Shown here: positions 1 to 7,744 of the stretch, in pieces
Layout of the letters: every line of letters begins with the position of its first letter
Position numbering within the stretch: position 1 is the stretch's first letter
From: Campylobacteraceae bacterium
Lineage (GTDB): Bacteria; Campylobacterota; Campylobacteria; Campylobacterales; Sulfurospirillaceae
NCBI GenBank assembly: GCA_027040375.1
Contig: JALUMJ010000075.1
Coordinates: forward strand, 1-10,945
Direction: 5' to 3'
Length of the DNA stretch: 10,945 nucleotides
Notes under the pieces: model-generated
What the model was told of the DNA's origin: nothing
Seen by the model: the letters and a program-made list of their open reading frames with translations, nothing else
Database searches by the model: none
Made by a program: the position numbers and the translations under genes

Positions 1-237
1 TTCATTTGTATTTTTTATCATCTCTGTAGTGCCTGCTTCATTTTTTATCTTAAAATAATCATGCGTGCTAGAAATCGCTACAAATGATAACTTTGGCTTT
101 AAAGCATCATGTAAAGAAATCAAATGTTTTTCAACATAATCAAAATCTTTAGTATTTTCCATCACTCTTTGCACCTGCTCCAAAGCATTTGGAGTTACAC
201 TATAACCTAATTGTCTCAAAATAGCATCTCTTCTCAT
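1..237 (-). CDS. Unrecognised protein, N-terminal 79 residues (runs off left edge)
   Basis: The frame is open from an ATG at 237 to the window edge, so only the N-terminus is seen. It begins MRRDAILRQLGYSVTPNALE and continues with a charged, mostly helical stretch containing a KHLISLHDALKP segment at about residues 42-53, then a more beta-like FVAISS stretch. No signal peptide or membrane segment is visible, so it is probably cytoplasmic. I chose ATG 237 because an AAGGA sequence lies about 6 bases upstream. An in-frame ATG at 243 has that AGG directly against it and is less likely. It starts 11 bp after the prfB stop on the same strand, so it is probably co-transcribed with prfB. I do not recognise the family and assign no function. 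That it is a real gene follows from the open frame, the ribosome site and the tight spacing. Confidence 0.7.
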   Translation of the reverse strand, partial: MRRDAILRQLGYSVTPNALEQVQRVMENTKDFDYVEKHLISLHDALKPKLSFVAISSTHDYFKIKNEAGTTEMIKNTNE

Positions 238-248
238 GTTCATCCTTT

Positions 249-1349
249 TTATTTTATTGTATTTATACTTATCAGCACATCCTCTATGACTTTTGTTATG
301 TCACCATCTAATATATTGCTTACATGTGAATATGCAACTTCACTTCTGTTGTCTTTTACTTGTTGGTATGGGGCTAGGACATAACTTCTGATTTGATGTC
401 CCCAACCAATCTCGCTTTTTTCTACCCCATCTTTTATGGCTTGTTGTTTTGCTTGTTCTACTTCATATAATCTTGATTTTAGCATTTTTAGTGCATTTGC
501 TTTATTTTTATGCTGGCTTCTGTCGTTTTGACATTGCACTACAACGCCTGTTTCTATATGGGTAATTCTTATGGCAGAGTCCGTTTTATTGACATGCTGA
601 CCTCCAGCACCACTTGAACGATATGTATCTACCCTGATATCTTTTTCTTCTATAACTATGTCTATGTCATCATCTACTTCAGGGCTTACCATGACGGAGC
701 TAAATGAAGTATGCCTTTTGGCATTTGAGTCAAATGGCGAAATTCTCACAAGTCTATGCACTCCGTTTTCTACTTTTAGATAACCATAAGCATTTTCACC
801 TTTTACCATAAAACTCACATCTTTTATGCCAGCTTCATCTCCCTCTTGATAGTCTAAAACTTCTATCTTGTAGCCGCATCTCTCCGCCCATCTAAGGTAC
901 ATTCGATACAACATATTTGCCCAATCTTGTGACTCAGTTCCGCCAGCTCCGGGGTGAATACTCACTATCGCATTGTTTGAGTCATTTTCGCCACTAAGCA
1001 TCATGGCAATTTCTAGTTTTATAATCAAATCTTCTAACTTTTTTGACTCGTTAAATAGGTCATTTATACTCTCTTCATCTCCCTCTTCACGAGCCATTTC
1101 GTATAAATCTGCACTATCATCTACTGTTTTCTTTGCTTCAAGATACTTTTGTAAAGTTGAATTAATCTTGGTTTTTTCTTTCTGAATAACCCCTGCTTTC
1201 TTTGCATCTTCCCAAAAAGAGGCATCTTGCTCTACTGCTTGTATCTCTTCGAGTCTTTGTTCGATTTTTTGCGGATTTATAATTTGAGCTATATTGTCGA
1301 TTTTAGTTGTTAATTTTTTTAAAAGTTCTGTGTATTCATAATTATCCAA
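249..1349 (-). CDS. prfB: Peptide chain release factor 2 (RF2)
   Basis: RF2 recognises UGA and UAA stop codons in the ribosomal A site and triggers release of the finished peptide. The 366-residue product has the full architecture: a helical N-terminal domain (about 1-110), the stop-recognition domain with the RF2-specific SPF tripeptide at 204-206, and the catalytic GGQ at 249-251 within [11 protein letters not shown]. The C-terminal region holds the usual [11 protein letters not shown] stretch. The start is TTG at 1349: no ATG occurs in frame until about residue 84, the N-terminus [10 protein letters not shown] matches Campylobacterota RF2 as I recall it, and AAAAGGA lies 7 bases upstream. 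The gene is one uninterrupted frame, so it lacks the programmed +1 frameshift by which many bacteria autoregulate RF2. It diverges from panC and is followed closely by an unknown gene. Confidence 0.98.
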   Translation of the reverse strand: MDNYEYTELLKKLTTKIDNIAQIINPQKIEQRLEEIQAVEQDASFWEDAKKAGVIQKEKTKINSTLQKYLEAKKTVDDSADLYEMAREEGDEESINDLFNESKKLEDLIIKLEIAMMLSGENDSNNAIVSIHPGAGGTESQDWANMLYRMYLRWAERCGYKIEVLDYQEGDEAGIKDVSFMVKGENAYGYLKVENGVHRLVRISPFDSNAKRHTSFSSVMVSPEVDDDIDIVIEEKDIRVDTYRSSGAGGQHVNKTDSAIRITHIETGVVVQCQNDRSQHKNKANALKMLKSRLYEVEQAKQQAIKDGVEKSEIGWGHQIRSYVLAPYQQVKDNRSEVAYSHVSNILDGDITKVIEDVLISINTIK

Positions 1350-1366
1350 ATTTATTTCCTTTTAGG

Positions 1367-1372
1367 TATAAT
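1367..1372 (+). promoter_or_regulatory. Candidate -10 element for the panC-rimO-tilS operon
   Basis: A perfect TATAAT preceded by GG lies in the short divergent spacer between prfB and panC, about 50 bases before the panC ATG. The hexamer 17 bases upstream (ATCCAA) does not resemble a -35 box. Campylobacterota sigma-70 promoters, as described for Campylobacter and Helicobacter, rely mainly on the -10 element and T-rich upstream DNA, so this is acceptable. On the opposite strand TAAAAT (1405-1400) could serve prfB, with a leader of roughly 45 bases, but it is weaker. Confidence 0.5.
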
Positions 1373-1421
1373 ATCAACCTTAATTAAACGATTAGTAATA
1401 TTTTACAATAAAGTGACTAAA

Positions 1422-2243
1422 ATGAAAATATTTAAAACTATAAATGAGTTAAAAAACTACAGAAAAGACTGTAAAGGAAGCGTGGGGTTTGTTCCGACTA
1501 TGGGAGCATTACACAATGGACACCTATCTTTGATAAAAAATTCTGTTGAGCAAAATGATAAAACCATAGTATCTATATTTGTAAATCCTACTCAATTTTT
1601 ACCTGGTGAAGATTTGGATATTTACCCAAAAAGAGAGTTAGCAGACATAAAAATCTGCGAATTAGCTGGTGTGGATGCTGTTTTTATCCCAAATACAAAA
1701 GAGATATATGGCGAAATTGAACCTCAAATTTTAGCTCCAAATAAAAAGGGTTATATATTAGAAGGATTGAAAAGACCGGGGCATTTTGATGGAGTTTTGA
1801 GAGTTGTGTTAAAACTATTTGGCATAGTAAATCCGACAAATGCTTATTTTGGCAAAAAAGATGCTCAACAGCTATACCTAATCAAAAATATGGTAAATTC
1901 CTTTTTTCTCGATATTAGTATCGTAGGGTGTGAAATAGTGCGTGAAGAGGATGGGCTTGCTCTTTCTAGTAGAAACTTATATTTAAGCTTGGAAGATAGA
2001 ACAGAGGCATTGAAAATTTCAAAATCCTTAAAAGTTGCATCACAGGCCATGATAAAAGGTGTTTTTGATTGCAAAAAGATTAAAAAGATTATGAGTGAAA
2101 CCATGGAAAATATGGATATAGAATACATAGAGATTGTAGATAGAGATTTTAACAAGATAGATAAAATAATTTTAAAAAACAGCATCATTCTTGTAGTGGC
2201 CATTGTTGGCGGCACAAGACTGATAGATAATTTATGGATATAA
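1422..2243 (+). CDS. panC: Pantothenate synthetase (pantoate-beta-alanine ligase)
   Basis: PanC joins pantoate to beta-alanine, using ATP and a pantoyl-adenylate intermediate, to make pantothenate, the precursor of coenzyme A. The 273-residue cytoplasmic product is close to the usual length of about 280. It shows the nucleotidyltransferase HIGH-type motif in [10 protein letters not shown] (25-34), the FVNPTQF loop (53-59), the FGKKDAQQL substrate-binding segment (143-151) and the KMSKS-like region DGLALSSRN (177-185). I chose ATG 1422. A GTG at 1413 would add three residues, but neither start has a strong Shine-Dalgarno site; only an AAAGTG sits upstream of the ATG. It is the first gene of the panC-rimO-tilS operon. 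No panB or panD gene is in the window. Confidence 0.96.
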   Translation: MKIFKTINELKNYRKDCKGSVGFVPTMGALHNGHLSLIKNSVEQNDKTIVSIFVNPTQFLPGEDLDIYPKRELADIKICELAGVDAVFIPNTKEIYGEIEPQILAPNKKGYILEGLKRPGHFDGVLRVVLKLFGIVNPTNAYFGKKDAQQLYLIKNMVNSFFLDISIVGCEIVREEDGLALSSRNLYLSLEDRTEALKISKSLKVASQAMIKGVFDCKKIKKIMSETMENMDIEYIEIVDRDFNKIDKIILKNSIILVVAIVGGTRLIDNLWI

Positions 2244-2245
2244 AA

Positions 2246-3559
2246 ATGAACAAAAAACTACACTTAGTAAGCTTAGGATGCAACAAAAATTTAGTAGATT
2301 CTGAAGTGATGCTTGGACGACTTAGAGATTATGAATTAACAGATGATGCTAGCAGTGCTGATGTTTTGATAGTAAATACTTGTGGATTTATAGGAGCAGC
2401 AAAAGAAGAGAGTCTGGACACCATATTTTCGCTGCATGGACAAAGAAAGAAAGATTCACTTTTGGTTGTGAGCGGTTGCCTAACGCAAAGGTATAGAGAA
2501 GAATTAGAAAAAGAGCTTAAAGAAGTTGACCTTTTTACTGGTGTTGGAGATTATAACAAGATAGATGAAATCATAAATAAAAAACAAAATATATTTTCAA
2601 ATTCAACTTATCTTATAGATGATGAACAAAGGGTAATAACTGGCTCAAATCATCATACTTATGTAAAGTTAAGCGAGGGCTGCAATCAAACTTGTAGTTT
2701 TTGTGCCATACCCGGTTTTAAGGGAAAGTTACTCTCAAGGAGCTTAGAATCTGTAAAAAAAGAGCTAGTGCGACTAAGAGCGCAAGGATATTATGATTTT
2801 AGTTTTATCTCACAAGACAGCAGTTCGTATTTAAGAGATTTAGATGAAAAAGAGGGGCTGATAAAACTCATAGATATGGTTGAAAATATAGAAGGCGTAA
2901 AAAGTGCTAGGATTTTATATCTTTACCCGACTACAACATCAAACGAGCTTCTCCAAAAGATAATTGATTCAAAAGTTTTTCATAATTATTTTGATATGCC
3001 AATCCAACATATTAATAGTGATATGCTAAAAAGGATGAAAAGAGGAGCTAGCAAAGAGCGAATACTCGAACTTTTAAATATTATGAGGGCATCTGAAGAT
3101 AGTTTTTTAAGGACTGGTTTTATAGTTGGGCATCCAGGCGAAAGTGATGATGAGTTTGAGGAATTATGCTCTTTTGTGGAGGATTTTGATTTTGATAGAG
3201 TTAGCATCTTTTCATATTCAGATGAAGAAGATACACCAGCTTACACTATGGAAGATAAGATATCGCAGGAAACCATAAACAAAAGAATTGAAATCTTAAA
3301 TGAGATAATTGAGAAAAAAACACAAAAAAGTCTTGAAAAAGAGATAGGCAAAGAGCTGATCTTAGTGACTGAGGGGCAAAGTAGCGAACATGAACTTTTC
3401 ATAGGAGCCAAAAAATTATCTTGGGATAGAGAGATTGATGGCGAAATTCTTATAAATGATTCCCAAATCGGTGAACTTGAAATCAGTAAATGCTACAAAG
3501 CAAAGATAACTGAATTAGCAGGAGATAAGCTACTTGCAACAGTTACCGCAACTGCATAA
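2246..3559 (+). CDS. rimO: Ribosomal protein S12 methylthiotransferase RimO
   Basis: RimO is a radical-SAM enzyme with two iron-sulfur clusters that adds a methylthio group to a conserved aspartate of ribosomal protein S12. Domains in order: the N-terminal methylthiotransferase domain with cluster cysteines C12 (GCNKN), C46 (NTCGF) and C78 (SGCLTQR); the radical-SAM domain with the CxxxCxxC motif at C146, C150 and C153; and a C-terminal TRAM domain from about residue 370. The [10 protein letters not shown] start and the [12 protein letters not shown] segment separate RimO from its paralogue MiaB, which is also in this window. At 437 residues it is full length. I prefer ATG 2246, with GGA 7 bases upstream, over the in-frame ATG 2234, which overlaps panC and lacks a ribosome site. 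The start lies 2 bp after the panC stop, so the two are co-transcribed. Confidence 0.96.
   Translation: MNKKLHLVSLGCNKNLVDSEVMLGRLRDYELTDDASSADVLIVNTCGFIGAAKEESLDTIFSLHGQRKKDSLLVVSGCLTQRYREELEKELKEVDLFTGVGDYNKIDEIINKKQNIFSNSTYLIDDEQRVITGSNHHTYVKLSEGCNQTCSFCAIPGFKGKLLSRSLESVKKELVRLRAQGYYDFSFISQDSSSYLRDLDEKEGLIKLIDMVENIEGVKSARILYLYPTTTSNELLQKIIDSKVFHNYFDMPIQHINSDMLKRMKRGASKERILELLNIMRASEDSFLRTGFIVGHPGESDDEFEELCSFVEDFDFDRVSIFSYSDEEDTPAYTMEDKISQETINKRIEILNEIIEKKTQKSLEKEIGKELILVTEGQSSEHELFIGAKKLSWDREIDGEILINDSQIGELEISKCYKAKITELAGDKLLATVTATA
3520..3524 (+). promoter_or_regulatory. Ribosome binding site deciding the TTG start of tilS
   Basis: AGGAG sits within the rimO coding region nine bases before TTG 3534. 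No ATG is available before the PP-loop motif of tilS, so this strong site is what fixes the non-ATG start and the 26 bp overlap with rimO. Confidence 0.7.
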
Positions 3560-4547
3560 ATCTACTGTAGATTTTTTAAAAAAAAATAAGAATCTTTTGG
3601 CATTTTCTGCTGGGGTTGATTCTAGTGCCTTATTTTTTATACTTAAATCCCTTGGTATTGAGTTTGACTTGGCGATAGTTGATTATAATACAAGAGTCCA
3701 AAGCAAAGATGAAGTTAGATACGCTAAAGAGTTATCTAATTCATACAAAAAGAAACTTTTTTTACATACATGTAAGCTCGAAAGCGCAAATTTTGAGCAT
3801 AATGCAAGGCAGGAGAGATATGGGTTTTTTACTAAAGTCATAAAAGAAAACGGCTACACAAACTTACTTACGGCTCATCATCTAAATGATAAATTAGAAT
3901 GGTTCTTGATGCAACTTGGCAAAGGAAGTGGTTTGGTTGAGATGATTGGCATGAGTGAAATAGAAAAAAGAGAGGACTTTAACATAGTAAGACCACTCCT
4001 ACATGTAAGCAAAAAATCACTTAAAAATTTTCTCTTAGCAAATGATATAAGGTATTTTATAGATGAAAGCAATAGCGATTTTAAATATACTAGAAATCAG
4101 ATAAGAGAAAAATATTCAAACTCTTTTATAAAAGATTTTGAAAGTGGATTGGTAAAAAGTTTTGAGTATTTAGATGCTGATATAAATCTTATTTTGCCAA
4201 AAAAAGAGTTGAGAATCAAAAATCTCTTTGTCATCAAAAGAGATAAAGAAGATTTGAAAAATATAAGACAAATTGATAAAATTGTCAAAAAATTAGGAGC
4301 TCTCCTCAGTGCATCTGCAAGAACCGAAATAACAAGAACAAAAGATTGTGTGATAAGTGGTAAAATTGCGATAGTTTTTGAGAAGGATTTTATATTTATC
4401 TCACCTTTTATAAAAGCAAATATGCCAAAATATTTTAAAGAATCTTGCAGGCTAAATCAGATACCTACTAAAGTAAGACCATATTTACATAGTGAAAGAT
4501 TTGATATTATTTCTTTAAGGCACGAAGTCCAAAAACTTTTATCTTAA
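3534..4547 (+). CDS. tilS: tRNA(Ile)-lysidine synthetase
   Basis: TilS converts C34 of tRNA-Ile(CAU) to lysidine using ATP and lysine, so that the tRNA reads AUA rather than AUG. The 337-residue product has the PP-loop ATPase motif at 25-30, the HNARQERY segment at 89-96, [12 protein letters not shown] at 113-124, and the FIDESN...YTRNQIR region at 176-191, all typical of TilS. The PP-loop reads SAGVDS, with alanine for the usual first glycine of SGGxDS. The C-terminal part is divergent and short. The start is TTG 3534, set by AGGAG at 3520-3524 nine bases upstream; it lies inside rimO, a 26 bp overlap that suggests translational coupling. The 3' end overlaps by 41 bp the convergent gene on the other strand. 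Confidence 0.93.
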   Translation: MQQLPQLHKSTVDFLKKNKNLLAFSAGVDSSALFFILKSLGIEFDLAIVDYNTRVQSKDEVRYAKELSNSYKKKLFLHTCKLESANFEHNARQERYGFFTKVIKENGYTNLLTAHHLNDKLEWFLMQLGKGSGLVEMIGMSEIEKREDFNIVRPLLHVSKKSLKNFLLANDIRYFIDESNSDFKYTRNQIREKYSNSFIKDFESGLVKSFEYLDADINLILPKKELRIKNLFVIKRDKEDLKNIRQIDKIVKKLGALLSASARTEITRTKDCVISGKIAIVFEKDFIFISPFIKANMPKYFKESCRLNQIPTKVRPYLHSERFDIISLRHEVQKLLS

Positions 4548-5049
4548 ATGTAGAATTTATTGTTTTTCCGTTCGATTTTAAATCAATCGGAAAATCAGCT
4601 TGGATTATATTTTGATAGTGATTTAAGCCATCTAAAAATTTGTAAAAATTAACAGGTGTTTTTAGAGTTGATGTAACATTTAATTCATAAATTCTAAACT
4701 CTTTTTTATATATGCTTTTTTTTACTTCTTTTAGTGAAACTTTGTTAAAAAATTTATTTGCAAATGTCACAAACTCATCTTTTCTAAACTCGTGTTTAAA
4801 AGAATCAAAAACTTTTTTATTTTTAATATTTAAATTTTTTAACTCTTTCATCCTACCATCCAAAACATTTTGCACTCTTACCTTATGAACGACTGCGCTA
4901 TTGTATTGACCCCTGTAAACTCTATATTTCTTTACATTTGGCAATATTAGAACTAGAATCAAAACAAGAGTGGTAACTATAAAAATCGATAAAAATATCA
5001 GTAGCTTTATGATGTTTATCTTTTCCAAACTTCTATCTGCATTATTCAC
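4507..5049 (-). CDS. PilO-like inner-membrane protein (type IV pilus/competence alignment complex)
   Basis: This 180-residue protein has a short charged cytoplasmic N-terminus (1-11), one strong membrane segment (about 12-37), a predicted coiled-coil (about 40-75), and a C-terminal domain whose order of strands and helices (KEFRIYELNVTST at about 116-128, then a helix KTPVNFYKFLDGLNHY, then two more strands) fits the ferredoxin-like fold of PilO. PilO pairs with PilN in the periplasm and links the cytoplasmic PilM ring to the outer-membrane secretin. Sequence similarity is not decisive; the call rests on topology, size and position after PilM- and PilN-like genes. GspM of type II secretion is the main alternative. 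The start is GTG 5049, with no nearby ATG and GGA about 8-9 bases upstream. It overlaps the PilN-like gene by 8 bp and tilS (convergent) by 41 bp. Confidence 0.6.
   Translation of the reverse strand: MNNADRSLEKINIIKLLIFLSIFIVTTLVLILVLILPNVKKYRVYRGQYNSAVVHKVRVQNVLDGRMKELKNLNIKNKKVFDSFKHEFRKDEFVTFANKFFNKVSLKEVKKSIYKKEFRIYELNVTSTLKTPVNFYKFLDGLNHYQNIIQADFPIDLKSNGKTINSTFKIKVFGLRALKK
4564..4594. repeat. Imperfect inverted repeat just after the tilS stop
   Basis: TTTTCCG (4564-4570) pairs perfectly with CGGAAAA (4588-4594), and inside it GATTT pairs with AAATC around a single T. A 3 by 3 internal mismatch separates the two stems. It starts 16 bases after the tilS stop codon and lies within the coding region of the converging PilO-like gene. 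No T-run follows the stem on either strand, so it is not a classical intrinsic terminator. It could be a weak terminator or an RNA 3'-end stabiliser for tilS, or chance. Confidence 0.35.
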
Positions 5050-5566
5050 TGAAGCTATCCATTGTTGTTATTTTATTTGTGCTAACAAAATTATACCAAC
5101 CCTTTGGAGTCAGGTAAAACATAGTATTACTTGTTGAAAAGATTGATTTTAAAGGAGCAGATAAAAGAAAATTAAAAGAATCTTTAGTGGGAGTTTTTCC
5201 ATATATAATCAAAGAATCTTTTTTGATAATAACTCTGCTAAGAGTAATCTGATCAGGAACCAAGTCAAAAAGATTTTTCATACTATCTTTCAAAAGAGTA
5301 TTGCTAGAAAATATCTCCTCTCCAAGTGATTTTTGTCTTAAAAGGTACTCCATAAAATCATCTTTTTCGTTAATTTTTTTATCAAGCATAACTCTTTCAT
5401 TATTTATTCTAATAGTATCTTTTTTATATATTGCTATTTTAACGAGCAAGAAAATACCAAAGGCAATCAACAAGAAAGATATGAAAGCTATAAAAGCTAT
5501 CCATATCTTAGAAAATGCAGAAAATAGATGTTTTTCTCTTGGTTTTATAAAGCTATAACTAGTCAT
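5042..5566 (-). CDS. PilN-like inner-membrane protein
   Basis: The 174-residue protein has a 20-residue cytoplasmic tail, a membrane segment at about 22-46, a coiled-coil at 48-75, and a periplasmic domain. The stretch LFDLVPDQITLSRVIIKKDSLIIYG (about 99-123) is the pattern typical of PilN/GspL periplasmic domains: a helix, then VP, then two strands describing what is calculated on the inner face. The tail contains SFIKPRE (5-11), which resembles the INLLPWRE motif with which PilN binds PilM. This supports, but does not prove, pairing with the upstream PilM-like protein. The ATG at 5566 overlaps the PilM-like gene by 8 bp, and its own end overlaps the PilO-like gene by 8 bp, implying coupled translation and probably fixed stoichiometry. 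It could instead be a transformation-specific (Cts-type) protein of Campylobacterota. Confidence 0.65.
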   Translation of the reverse strand: MTSYSFIKPREKHLFSAFSKIWIAFIAFISFLLIAFGIFLLVKIAIYKKDTIRINNERVMLDKKINEKDDFMEYLLRQKSLGEEIFSSNTLLKDSMKNLFDLVPDQITLSRVIIKKDSLIIYGKTPTKDSFNFLLSAPLKSIFSTSNTMFYLTPKGWYNFVSTNKITTMDSFSE

Positions 5567-6596
5567 AGATTTCCTTTATGGACATATCACAAACCATCTC
5601 ACTAACATCTATCTTATGCATTTCTAAATCCAAATACAAGTCTTCTTCTAGACTTTGGATTATCTCTTTACTCATATCATAGCCATCAAAAATAACCATA
5701 TTTTCTACAAAATCACTCTTGTAAGCTGGGTTATTATAATATTCTTTTAACGCTCTATTTAAAAATTTAAATATATGCAAATCTCGCCCATACAAAGCTA
5801 TATCTTCCATGTCCACATCATCATCTTCGTCTTCGTAATCAACCGTGCCTTGGGTGCCATCTGTATTTAAAAATTCCTCACTTTGAAGATCATCATCTAG
5901 CGTGTCGAGTTCACTCAAATCCATCATCTCATCGTCAGCCTGTGGTTTTTCATCTAAGGTTGCTAGATTTTCAACACCCTGTGCTTCCTCTTCTTCTTCC
6001 CAGTTTTCAACACTTTCAGCACTATCAAGGCCATCTTCTATGATTATTTTATAAAACACACCAAATTCTAATGTGCCCTCTTTAAATACTGCCAAGGTAA
6101 CGGAGTCTTTTTGATTAAGTAAATAAAGAGTAGATTTAATTTTTAACTTATGCTCAGTAAGAAGAGTATGCAAAAGAGCAAAAGGAGAATATATAAAATC
6201 TAATCCTACCTTTGAGTACTTTTTGTGCATCCAATTGATATCTATAAATGAGGCGTAAGCCGACCAAGTGTCAAATTTTACACTTTTTATGTTTTTAAAA
6301 TCAACATTAAATTTTGTAAAATCTTCTGCTTGCACACCTTTTATAGCGCCTTGTCCCATAGAGTCTAGCAAAAAGGCAATATAAACAAAATTGTATTTAT
6401 CTTGCAGTGATGTGAGGTAATCTTCTAAATCTTTGCTTAAAAATTCTGCATTTGGTTTTAGGGGAAAAATCTTTTTAAACTTATCCTTTTGTTTTGAGTT
6501 TTTCATAGCCTTGCAAAATACTTTGTACGAGTTATCCTCTGCTACAATACTTATAAAAAGATTTGTAAAATATTTTTGCATCATACTAGAAGACAA
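5559..6596 (-). CDS. PilM-like cytoplasmic protein with large acidic insert
   Basis: The 345-residue protein has no signal peptide or membrane segment. Its outline fits the actin-like PilM/FtsA fold: an N-terminal FISIVAEDNSYKVFCKA strand pair (14-30), a second strand-rich segment STLYLLNQKDSVTLAVFKEGTLEFGVFYK (about 155-183), and a C-terminal helix plus ENMVIFDGYDMSKEI, resembling the PilM region that precedes its final helix. The usual phosphate-binding glycines are not obvious, so nucleotide binding is uncertain. Between about 187 and 268 lies a low-complexity stretch with some 35 Asp/Glu and only one Lys, which I do not know from standard PilM. The start is TTG 6596, preceded by AGGA eight bases upstream; ATG 6584 would remove four residues. 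PilN- and PilO-like genes follow with 8 bp overlaps. GspL of type II secretion is less likely because there is no fused membrane segment. Confidence 0.55.
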   Translation of the reverse strand: MSSSMMQKYFTNLFISIVAEDNSYKVFCKAMKNSKQKDKFKKIFPLKPNAEFLSKDLEDYLTSLQDKYNFVYIAFLLDSMGQGAIKGVQAEDFTKFNVDFKNIKSVKFDTWSAYASFIDINWMHKKYSKVGLDFIYSPFALLHTLLTEHKLKIKSTLYLLNQKDSVTLAVFKEGTLEFGVFYKIIIEDGLDSAESVENWEEEEEAQGVENLATLDEKPQADDEMMDLSELDTLDDDLQSEEFLNTDGTQGTVDYEDEDDDVDMEDIALYGRDLHIFKFLNRALKEYYNNPAYKSDFVENMVIFDGYDMSKEIIQSLEEDLYLDLEMHKIDVSEMVCDMSIKEIYD

Positions 6597-6660
6597 CCTT
6601 TCTTTCCTGTTTTTATATTTTATGAAATATTAGCTTAAAACTAAGCAAAAATGATGCCAT

Positions 6661-7113
6661 TTAAAATAATTGTTGATATAGTTGCTTAAATTTATCATAC
6701 ATTTGCTTGGCATTTTTCACTAAGTCCTTATCCGTGAGCTTTGTTGGTACCAATTTTTCATAGTTACCCATCATCACTTCACATATCAACTTGACACGAA
6801 CTTTATCTCCATCTTTATACAGTTTTTTTGAACTTATTTTATCTATTTTATCAAAATATTCATTGCCAGTTTTTATATAATCCACATACTCTTTTGCGAT
6901 TTTACTTTGCGTTAAAACCGTAAAAGCCATTTTATTGTAAGAGTCCTCATCATATGCTTTTTTTGCTAATTCATAAGCCTTGGAATAGTTTCCTATAAAA
7001 TAATAAAATCTTGATTCAAATGAATTTTGATACGAAGAATTTCCCATAAAATAAATGGCACTAAGAGATAAAAATAAAAAAGTCACAACTACTAATACAA
7101 TTTTAGATAGCAT
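6661..7113 (-). CDS. Small membrane-anchored protein with a TPR-like helical pair
   Basis: The 150-residue product starts with an uncleaved signal anchor or signal peptide (about 4-23) and then has a soluble, lysine-rich helical domain, probably periplasmic. Residues 36-69 (YYFIGNYSKAYELAKKAYDED...) have the spacing of one tetratricopeptide-like helical hairpin, and GNYEKL at about 116-121 repeats the G-N-Y theme. I do not recognise a named family. It overlaps the acyltransferase gene by 11 bp and is followed, after a 64 bp gap, by the PilM-like gene, so it is in the same transcription unit. TPR proteins often accompany pilus machines (PilF/PilW type pilotins), which makes a role with the PilMNO-like trio possible, but this is inference. 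Its ATG at 7113 is the only sensible start. Confidence 0.75.
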   Translation of the reverse strand: MLSKIVLVVVTFLFLSLSAIYFMGNSSYQNSFESRFYYFIGNYSKAYELAKKAYDEDSYNKMAFTVLTQSKIAKEYVDYIKTGNEYFDKIDKISSKKLYKDGDKVRVKLICEVMMGNYEKLVPTKLTDKDLVKNAKQMYDKFKQLYQQLF

Positions 7114-7744
7114 TTTCCATCAACCTCTCTTTTATCAATTTTTTTGACTCTTCAATCGTTAAATCATCTAAATAAAATGGAACTCCCACAAAAATATCAA
7201 GTGTGCTAAATGGCTTTGGAATCACAAATTTATCCCAACTTTTCATCTGCCAATACGAAGTAGGTTTACAGTTTAAAGTCACGATTGGCACATTTTTCTT
7301 CTTTGAAATCAAGACAACACCATCCGCCACACTATGCCTTGGGCCCTTTGGTCCATCAGGCGTAATTCCTAAATCTCTTTTTTTAGCAATAGATTTAAAA
7401 GAAGATTTCAAAGCTTTAATTGCTCCATTTGTTGAACTCCCTCGAATGGAGCCTCCTTTGTATAAACCAACAACTTTTGCTATCAATTCACCATCAAAAT
7501 GCGCGCTTATGATAGTGTCTATTTCTGTGCTTTGCCTAAAATCAATATAACCTTTTAATAGCGACAAAAGCTCACCATGCCAAAAAGCAAAGATTGCAGG
7601 TTTTGGTATATCTTTCGCTTTTGTTACGCTGTGAAAATTTTTCTTACATGTAAAATATAAAACATTTAAAAAAATAAAAACTAATCTTGGTGCAACTTTT
7701 AATAATATTTTTCGCTTAAAATCTTTACTAAATAACTTCGCCAT
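7103..7744 (-). CDS. lpxJ: DUF374 lysophospholipid-acyltransferase-type protein, probable lipid A secondary acyltransferase LpxJ
   Basis: The 213-residue protein is a compact DUF374 acyltransferase with a hydrophobic N-terminal stretch (about 17-32) for membrane association. Visible motifs: FWHGE at 54-58 with the likely catalytic histidine 56, SAHFDGE at 80-86, RGSS at 101-104, TPDGPKGPR at 128-136, and [11 protein letters not shown] at 170-180. All are hallmarks of the family. In Helicobacter pylori the DUF374 gene beside miaB (jhp0255/HP0270) was named LpxJ and shown to add a secondary acyl chain to lipid A in place of LpxM; I recall this and rely on the same gene order here. The ATG at 7744 overlaps the miaB end by 17 bp, and the next gene overlaps its end by 11 bp. 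The family assignment is firm, the precise acyl substrate is not. Confidence 0.85.
   Translation of the reverse strand: MAKLFSKDFKRKILLKVAPRLVFIFLNVLYFTCKKNFHSVTKAKDIPKPAIFAFWHGELLSLLKGYIDFRQSTEIDTIISAHFDGELIAKVVGLYKGGSIRGSSTNGAIKALKSSFKSIAKKRDLGITPDGPKGPRHSVADGVVLISKKKNVPIVTLNCKPTSYWQMKSWDKFVIPKPFSTLDIFVGVPFYLDDLTIEESKKLIKERLMENAI

Noticed and set aside
1250..1349. A search for the UGA frameshift site in the 5' part of prfB
   Set aside because: The frame is continuous from the TTG start, and no CTT-TGA-C type site interrupts it.
1865..2215. A 116-codon open frame on the minus strand inside panC
   Set aside because: It is antisense to conserved PanC motifs, and its hydrophobic composition is that expected from the complement of Lys/Asn-rich coding DNA.
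4507..6596. Interpretation of the trio as type II secretion GspL-GspM
   Set aside because: GspL fuses the cytoplasmic actin-like part to a membrane segment in one chain, whereas here they are two separate genes, as in PilM and PilN. It remains the second choice for the PilO-like gene alone.
6633..6646. Hairpin GCTTA-AAAC-TAAGC in the 64 bp gap before the PilM-like gene
   Set aside because: The stem is only 5 bp and is not followed by a T-run on the minus strand; the T-run lies upstream of it, so it is not a terminator for that operon.
7203..7550. A 115-codon plus-strand open frame inside the acyltransferase gene
   Set aside because: It lies opposite the conserved TPDGPKGPR and RGSS motifs and shows no independent sign of coding.
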